Shown: piece by piece, positions 19,201 to 28,200 of the stretch | Layout: each line of letters opens with the position of its first letter | Position numbering within the stretch: the first letter of the stretch is position 1 | Assembly: GCA_018003515.1 (NCBI GenBank) | Contig: JAGNDO010000012.1 | Coordinates: 1 to 64,000, forward strand | Direction of reading: 5' to 3' | Source of the DNA: Caldilineaceae bacterium | Lineage (GTDB): Bacteria > Chloroflexota > Anaerolineae > Caldilineales > Caldilineaceae | Length of the DNA: 64,000 nucleotides | Position numbers and translations under genes: made by a program | Notes under the pieces: generated by a model | Seen by the model: only the letters and a program-made list of their open reading frames with translations | What the model was told of the DNA's origin: nothing | Databases searched by the model: none

Positions 19201-22200
19201 CCTCTCTGGGGATCTGGTGGCCTATGATTTCTTGGTCAGCAATCAGGGGGATGTGGCTTTGGCCAGCGTCGCCATCAGCGACAACAAGTGTGCGCCCATC
19301 ACCGGCCCCAACCCGGCGGGGGATGTGAACAGCAACGGCTTGCTGGATGTGGATGAGACCTGGACCTATGCCTGTGTGACCTCCGTGGCCGTGGACACCA
19401 CCAATGTGGTGAATGTGAGCGGTCAGCCCAGCGACCCCGCTGGCACCCCCTTCCCCGGCATTGGCCCGGTGACGGACACGGGCACGGCGGTTGTGGATGT
19501 GGTGGCCCCGGCCATCAAGCTGGTCAAGGATGTGAGCCGCCCGGTGGTCTATGTGGGCGAGTCGGTGATCTACACCTTCACCGTCACCAACCCCGGCGAT
19601 GTCACCTTGCGCACTGTGAATTTGACCGACGACACCTGTGCGCCCCTCACCTTTGTGGGTGGCGATGCCAACAACAACGGGCGGCTGGAGACCAGCGAAA
19701 GCTGGATCTACACTTGCCAGACCCCCCTGAGCGCGGACACCGTCAACACGGCCCATGTCAGCGGGCGGCCCAGCGACCCCACGGGTGCCCTCTATCCCAA
19801 CCTGCCCCCGGTCAGCGCCACGGACAGCGCTGCGGTCAATGTGATCAAGCCTGCCACCCAGATCATCAAAAGCGTGAATGCCAGCCTGATCAACGCCGGC
19901 GAGACCGTGACCTATACCTTTGACGTCACCAACACCGGGGACGATCCCCTGGCCAATGTGGTGGTCAGCGACAACAAGTGCAGCCCCTTGGTCGGCCCCA
20001 CGCCGGGCGGGGATGCCAACAGCAATGGCAAATTGGACCCCACGGAGACCTGGCAATACAGTTGTACCACCACCCTCTCGGCGGACACCACCAACACCGC
20101 CACGGTCAACGCCGAGGATACCCTGGGCAACCCGGTCAGCGACACGGACACGGCCTATGTGGATGTGGTGATCGCCGGTATCCAGGTGGACAAATCGGCC
20201 AGCGCCTCCATTGTCTATGCGGGCAATGTGGTCACCTATACCTACACCGTGCGCAATACCGGCTCGGACCCCATCAACACTGTGTTGGTTGATGACAACA
20301 TGTGCGCCCCTGCCGCCTATCAGAGTGGGGACACAAATAGCAACGCCATCCTGAATCCGGGCGAGATCTGGCTGTACACCTGCGCCACCAGCTTGAGCCA
20401 GGACACGGTCAACAAAGTCACGGTCATGGGCCGGGATCCCTTGAATCAGCCGGTGATGGACGATGCCACGGCCAGCGTCAATGTGATCAACCCGGCCATC
20501 AACGTGGCCAAGAGCGTGGACCGCACGGTGATCTTGAGCGGGACTTTGGTGGAATATACGTTCATCGTCACCAATCCCGGCGACGATCCGTTGACCAGTG
20601 TGACCTTGGGCGACAACAAATGTTCGCCCCTGGTTCGCCAGAGCGGGGACACCAATGCCAACAGCATTCTGGAACCCGGCGAGATCTGGACCTATACCTG
20701 CCGCACCAGCTTGACCGTGGACACGGTCAATGTGGTCACTGCCGGGGCCAAGGACAGCCTGGGCAACCCGGTCAGCGCCACAGACAGCAAGGCAGTGGAT
20801 GTGGTGGCCCCCAAGATCGACGTGGCCAAGGCCGCGGACCGCACGGTGATCCTGGCTGGGGATGTGGTGCGCTATACCTTCCTGGTCCGCAATATGGGCG
20901 ACACCCCCCTGGCCAGCGTCAGCGTCAGCGACAACAAGTGTTCGCCCATCAGCAACCCGGACCCCACAGGGGACGGCAACAGCAACGGGCGGCTGGACCC
21001 CAGCGAAGTATGGAGCTATAGCTGCACCACGGCCATCAACACCAACACGATCAACACGGTCACGGTGAACGGCCAGCCCACGGATGTCAACGGCGTGCCT
21101 CTGCCCGGCATCAACCCGGTCTCGCATCAGGACACGGAAAGTGTGACCGTAGTGGCCCCGGCCATCCATATCGAGAAGACCGTCACCCCCACGATGATCT
21201 ATGCCAATGAGGGCGTGGTCTATAGTTTCACCGTCACCAACCCAGGGGACACCCCCCTGCGGGATGTGGTGGTGAGCGATAACAGATGTGCCCCCCTCAG
21301 CTTCTTGGGCGGGGACAGCAACGGCAATGGCCGTCTGGATGTGGCCGAGAGCTGGCAGTACCGTTGTACCGCCACCCCTGGCGCGGATGTCCTCAACACC
21401 GCCTCCGTGGTGGGCCGCCCCAGCGCGGCGGACGGCTCCCTGCTCCCCGGCTTCAGCCCAGTCAACGACACGGACACGGCGGAGGTGAATGTGATCACCC
21501 CCGGCCTCACCGTGGTCAAGACCGCCTCGGAGATCGCCGTGGCCCCTGGCACGCCGGTGACCTACACCTATGCCGTCAGCAACAGCGGGGACGATCCCCT
21601 GACCGCTGTGGCCGTCAGCGACAACAGCTGTAGCCCGGCCAGCCGCATCACCGTGGACGCCAACGGTCTGCTGGACCCCGGCGAGAGCTGGACCTTCCGC
21701 TGTAGTGCAGTTTTGACTAAAGACACCACCAACATCGCCACGGCCACGGCCAAGGACAGCCTGGGCAACCCGGTCAGCGATGACGACACCGAGTTTGTCG
21801 AAGTGATCCAGGCCGCCATCGATCTGGTCAAGGTGGTGGATCGCAGCGTGATCTACGCTGGCGAGACCGTCACTTTTAGCCTGGATGTGGTCAACATCGG
21901 CAACGACCCGGTCTTTGATGTGGCGCTGACCGACAACCAATGCGCCTCCCTCACCGGCCCCACCGGGGATCTGAACAACGACTCGATCCTGAATGTGACC
22001 GAGACCTGGCGCTATACCTGCGCCAAGTCCCTCTCGGCGGACACCACCAACACGGCCATTGTCACCGCCAAGGATGGTCTGAACCAGCCCTTGACCGACG
22101 ATGACGCGGCCGCGGTCAATGTGATCACCCCGAAGATTCAGGTGATCAAGAGCGCGGACCGCACGGTGGTTCTGCCCAACGGCCAGGTGCAATACAGCTA

Positions 22201-25200
22201 CCAGGTCACCAATCCTGGGGACGATGCCCTGAAATCCGTGACGGTCAGCGATGACAAATGCGCCCCCCTGGTCTTTGTGGGCGGGGACGGCAACGGCACG
22301 GGCCGGCTGGAACCCGGCGAGGTCTGGCGCTACACCTGTACCACCAACCTGAGCGTGACCACCCTCAACACGGTCACGGCTGCGGCCCTGGACACCCTGA
22401 ACAACCCGGTCAACGACACGGACACGGCTACGGTTGCCGTGGTCAACCCGGCCATCAACGTGGTCAAGAGCGCCAACCCTCTCTTTGTCCTGGCCGGCCA
22501 GGTTGTGCAGTACACCTATCTGGTCACCAATCCTGGGGACGTGGCCCTGGCCAATGTCTCCCTGGCCGATGATACCTGCCCCTCCCCCAGCTATCAGGGC
22601 GGGGACATCAACACCAGCGGTCTGCTGGAACCGGGCGAAAGTTGGACCTATTCGTGCAGCACCGCGGTGGCAGACGACACCACCAACACGGTGACGGCCA
22701 GCGGTCAGCCCAGCGATCCCACGGGCGTCTTCCTGCCGGGCATCGATCCCGTGCAGGATCAGGACACGGCCTTTGTGGATCGGGTGGCCCCGGCGTTGTT
22801 GTTGACCAAGGTGGCCAGCGCGTCCCAGGTCTATAGCGGCACCACCGTGGTTTATACCTACACGGCCACCAACACTGGGGATGTCACCCTCTCCGCCGTC
22901 AACCTGACGGATGACAAGTGTAGCCCCGCCACCTTTATCAGCGGGGACAACGGCAACAATCTGCTCGACCCCGGCGAGCGTTGGGTCTACACCTGCGCCG
23001 CCAGCCTGATCCAAGACACCCTGAACACGGCCACAGTCAGCGGCCAGCCCAGCACCCCCGCTGGCTCGCCCCTGCCCGGTCTGGCCCCGGTGAAGGAGAC
23101 CGCCACGGCTTTTGTGGATCTGATCACCCCCGGCCTGACCCTGACCAAACGGGCCAGCGAAACCCAGGTGCTGCCGGGTACGCCGGTGATCTATACCCTC
23201 CAGGTCAACAATACGGGCAACACGCCTTTACACAACGTGGCTGTCACCGACGACAAGTGTGCGCCGGCCAGCCGGGTGAGCGTGGACAGCAACAATCTGC
23301 TGGACCCCGGCGAGAGCTGGACCTTCCGCTGTACGGCTACGTTGACCGATGATACCACCAACATCGCCACGGCCACGGCCACGGATCCCTTGGGCAGCTT
23401 GGTCGGCGATGATGACACGGCCTTTGTGAATGTGTTGCTCACGGGTCTGCGAGTGACCAAAGTGGCTTCCGCGGCCACGGTCTATGCCAACGGACCGGTG
23501 ACCTATACCTATCAAGCGGTCAACACAGGCACGGACCCCATCCAAACCGTGGTGGTGAGCGACAACAAGTGCGCCCCCGTGACCTATGCCAGCGGTGATG
23601 ATGGCGATAATCTGCTGGAATCCGGTGAGACATGGCGCTACACCTGTTCAACCCCCCTGGCTGTGGACACCACCAACATCGCCACCCTCAGCGGCGAAGA
23701 CAACCTGGGCAACCCGGTGACCCCGGACCAGGCCAGCCGCTCGGTGAATGTGATCAACCCGGCCATCAACGTGGTCAAATCCGTGGACAAGTCGGTGATC
23801 ATCTCCGGCAGCACGGTGATCTACAGCTATCTGGTCACCAACCCAGGGGATGATGCCCTGGCCACGGTGACGGTCAGCGATGACAAATGCAGCCCCCTGC
23901 TCTTCTCCGGCGGGGATGCCAACAGCAACGGGCGGCTGGACCCTGGCGAGAATTGGCGCTATACCTGTGCCACCGCCCTGGGCGCGGACACGGTCAACAC
24001 CGTGACCGCCAGCGGCACGGATAGCCTGGGCAAGCCCATCACCCACACGGACACGGCCACGGTGGATGTACTCCACCCGGCCATCAACGTGGTCAAGAGC
24101 GCCAGCCCAATGGTCTTGACCGCGGGGCAGAGCGTGGTCTACACCTTCACCGTGACCAATCCGGGGGACGCGCCCCTGGCCACCGTGCAGGTTTCGGACA
24201 GCACCTGCTCGCCCACGGTCTTCCGCAGCGGCGACACCAACGGCGACAGCCGTTTGGACCCCAGCGAGACTTGGCTTTACACCTGTGCCCGCACGGTGAA
24301 CCAGGACACCACCAACGTGGTGACGGTCTCCGGTCAGCCCACGGACCCCAGCGGCACCCCGGTGCCCGGTGCCAGCCCAGTCAACGACACGGACACCCTC
24401 AGCGTGGACGTGGTGGCCCCGGCCCTGGTCATGGACAAGCGGGTGAATGCTGCCACGGTCTATGCCAACGGCCAAATCACCTATACCTATGTGATCACCA
24501 ACACGGGCGACACCCCCCTGGTCAACCTGGCGGTGACCGATGACAAGCTGGGCTCGATCTGCACGATCCCTGGCCCTCTGGCTGTGGGCGCATCCCAGAC
24601 CTGCACCAAGGTGACCACGTTGACCGTGGACACCTCGAATGTGGGCACGGTGAGCGGCCAGCCCAGCGACAGTGGGGGCACCCCCCTCCCCGGCATTCCC
24701 CCGGTGAAGACGACCGACACGGCCCAGGTGGATGTGATCGCCCCGGCCATTCGATTGACCAAGACGGCCAGCATCGCCCAGGTTTTGCCGGGCACCCTGG
24801 TCACCTTCACCCTGGTGGCGACCAACATTGGCGACGCCCCCTTGACCAATGTGGCGGTCGCGGATGCCAAGTGTGGGACCATCACCCGCATCAGCACGGA
24901 CGGCAACGGCCTGCTGGATCCCGGCGAGTCCTGGACCTATCGCTGTGTCGCGACCATCGCCCAGGATACGGTCAACACGGCCACAGTGACGGCCCAGGAT
25001 GCCTTGGGCGGTCCGGTGAACGACACAGCGTCGGCCACGGTGGATGTGGTGAGTTCGGGCATCCGCATCACCAAGACGGCGAATCCGGCGGTGGTGGTGG
25101 CCGGCGGCACAGTGACCTTCACCATGCTGGTGGAGAACCTGGGCAGCGCCCCTCTCTCCGGCGTGGTGGTGACGGACAACCAATGCACCGTCACTTTCGT

Positions 25201-28200
25201 GGGCGGTGATACCAACAACAATAGCTTGATAGAACCCAGCGAGAGTTGGACCTTCCGCTGTGTGCGGGTTGTCGGCCAGGACACGGTGAACACGGCCACG
25301 GTGCGCGGCCAGCCCAGCGATCCCCAGGGCAATCCCCTGCCCGGCATCCCGCCCGTGGGCGACACGGATACGGCCACGGTGGATACGGTCATTCCCGCCA
25401 TCCAGGTGGCCAAGACCGTCAGCCGCAACGGTGTCTGTCCGGGTGTTGACAGCCTGTCGGTGACCGCCGGCACCTCTGTGACCTACTGCTACCGGGTGAT
25501 CAACACCGGTGACACGGCCATGCGCAACATCGCCGTGAGCGATGACAAGCTGGGCAATATCTGCACCATTGCGGGTCCGTTGGCCCCTGGGGCCTCCCAG
25601 AGCTGCACGGCCACGGCCACCATCACCCAGGATGTGACCAATGTGGGCACGGTGAGCGGCCAGCCCAGCGATCCCCAGGGTGTCCCCCTGCCCGGCATTC
25701 CGCCCGTGGGGGACACGGACACGGCCACGGTGGATGTGATCAGCGCCGGCATCCGCATCACCAAGACGGCGAATCCGGCGGCGGTGGTGGCCGGCGGCAC
25801 AGTGACCTTCACCATGCTGGTGGAGAACCTGGGCAGCAGCCCGCTCTCCGGCGTGGTGGTGACGGACAACCACTGTTCGGTCACCTTTGTGGCCGGGGAT
25901 ACCAACAACAATAGCTTGCTGGAACCCAGCGAGAGCTGGACCTACCGCTGCGTGCGGGCCATCACCCAGGACACGGTGAACACGGCATCGGTGAACGGTC
26001 AGCCCAGCGATGCCCAGGGCAACCCCCTGCCCGGCATTCCGCCGGTGAACGACACGGGCACGGCCACGGTAGATGTGGTCAACCCGGCCATTCAGGTGGT
26101 CAAGACCGTGCGTTTGGGCGGGGTCTGCCCAGGCAGCGACAACCTGGCGGTGACGCCGGGCAGCACGGTGACGTACTGCTATGTGGTGACCAACTCGGGG
26201 GATGTGGCCATGAGCAACATCACCGTGAGCGACGACAAGTTAGGCAATATCTGCACCATCGCGGGACCGTTGGCCGCCGGGGCCTCTCAGACCTGTACGG
26301 CCACGGCCACCATCACCCAGGATGTGACCAATGTGGGCACGGTGACGGGTCAGCCCAGCGATCCCCAGGGCACGCCCCTGCCCGGCATTCCGCCCGTGGG
26401 GGACACGGACACGGCCACGGTGGATGTGGTGAGTTCAGGCATTCGCATCACCAAGACGGCGACCCCGGCGGTGGTGGTGGCAGGCGGCCAGGTGACCTTC
26501 ACTATGGTGGTGGAGAACCTGGGCAGCAACCCGCTTTCCGGCGTGGTGGTAACGGACAATCAATGCACCGTCACCTTTGTGGGCGGTGATACCAATAACA
26601 ATAGCTTGATGGAGCCTAGCGAGATCTGGACCTTCCGATGTGTACGGGCCGTCAGCCAGGACACGGTCAACACGGCCACGGTGCGCGGCCAGCCCAGCGA
26701 TCCCCAGGGCAACCCTCTGCCCGGCATCTCGCCGGTGACGGACACGGGCACGGCCACGGTGGATGTGGTCAGCCCGGCTATGGAGATCGTCAAGACGGCC
26801 AGCGTCACCGAGGCGGTTGTGGGCCAGGTTGTGATCTATACCTACCGGGTGCGCAATACGGGGGACGCATCCCTGACCAGCGTGTCGGTCTTTGACAACC
26901 GCTGTGCCGTGGTTTTCCGTATCAGCACGGATCTCAACGGGCAGCTTGATCCTGGCGAGGTGTGGATCTATAACTGTGTGCATACCGTGCTGGCCTCGGA
27001 CCCGGACCCCCTGGTCAACGTGGCGACTGTGACGGCCACGGCTCCCACGGGCGGCTCGGTGACGGATCAGGCCACGGCCACGGTGGACATTGTGACGCCG
27101 CCCAAGCTGGTGGCGACCAAAGCGGCCAGTTTGGCCACGGCCAAACCTGGCGACACCCTGACCTATCGCATCATCATCACCAACACGGGTGGGTCCGCGG
27201 CCACGGGGGTGATCCTGAATGACACCCCGGATGTCAATTCGACCCTGGTGGTGGGAACGGTGAGCGCGTCTCCTGTGGGCACTGTGGTGCTGGGCAATAC
27301 TCCTGGCAACACCACCGTGCGGGTCAACATCGGCACCCTTGCCCCTGGGGCCAGTGTGACCGTCACCTTTAATGTCACCATCAACGATCCCTTCTTTGGA
27401 AATCCGAGCCAGGTATCCAACCAGGGTGTGATTAGCTCCAACGAACTGCCGGATCTGCCCACGGACGATCCGACCACCGTGGTGGATGGGGATGTGACCA
27501 TCACGCCCATCCGTTCAGATCCGCCAGTGTTGAAGGCCAGCAAGCGGGTTTCGGGGACAGATGATCGAGACCAGAGCAGCAGCATCACCCCCGGCGATGT
27601 GATCCACTATGAGATCGTCTTGACCAATGAAGGGCTGGGTACGGCCACAAATGTCTCCTTTGCGGACAACCCAGACAGCAATACGACGTTGGTCGTGGGA
27701 TCGGTCTCCGTGAGCCGGGGGGCAGTCCAGACTGGCAATACTGCCGGCGATACTGGGGTGGCCGTGTCTATCCCCACCCTGGCCTTTGGTGATGTGGTGG
27801 CGATTCGTTTTGATGTCACCATCAAAAATCCCCTGCCCGTCGGAGTGACCCAGGTTGTCAACCAGGGGGTCGTGCGCAGCGACGAGACCGACTGTCTCGT
27901 CGCCCAACAGGCTCAGGGTGGCGACGACGTCTCCCCTCAGCAGCGTGAGTGTGGCCCTCAGTTGACCGATGATCCCACCCTGCCGGGAGACACAGACCCC
28001 ACGGTGACCGATCTGGTGGTGATCTTGCCGGAGTTGGTGGTGCAGAAGCGTAACAGCCTCTTTACCGATACGGACGGCAGTGGGGGTCTCTCTGCTGGGG
28101 ATTCCATGCAGTATGAGATTGTGATTTCCAATAAGGGTACCGTACCGGCCACCGATGTCTTCTTTAACGACACGCCGGATGTCAACACGACCTTGATCCC

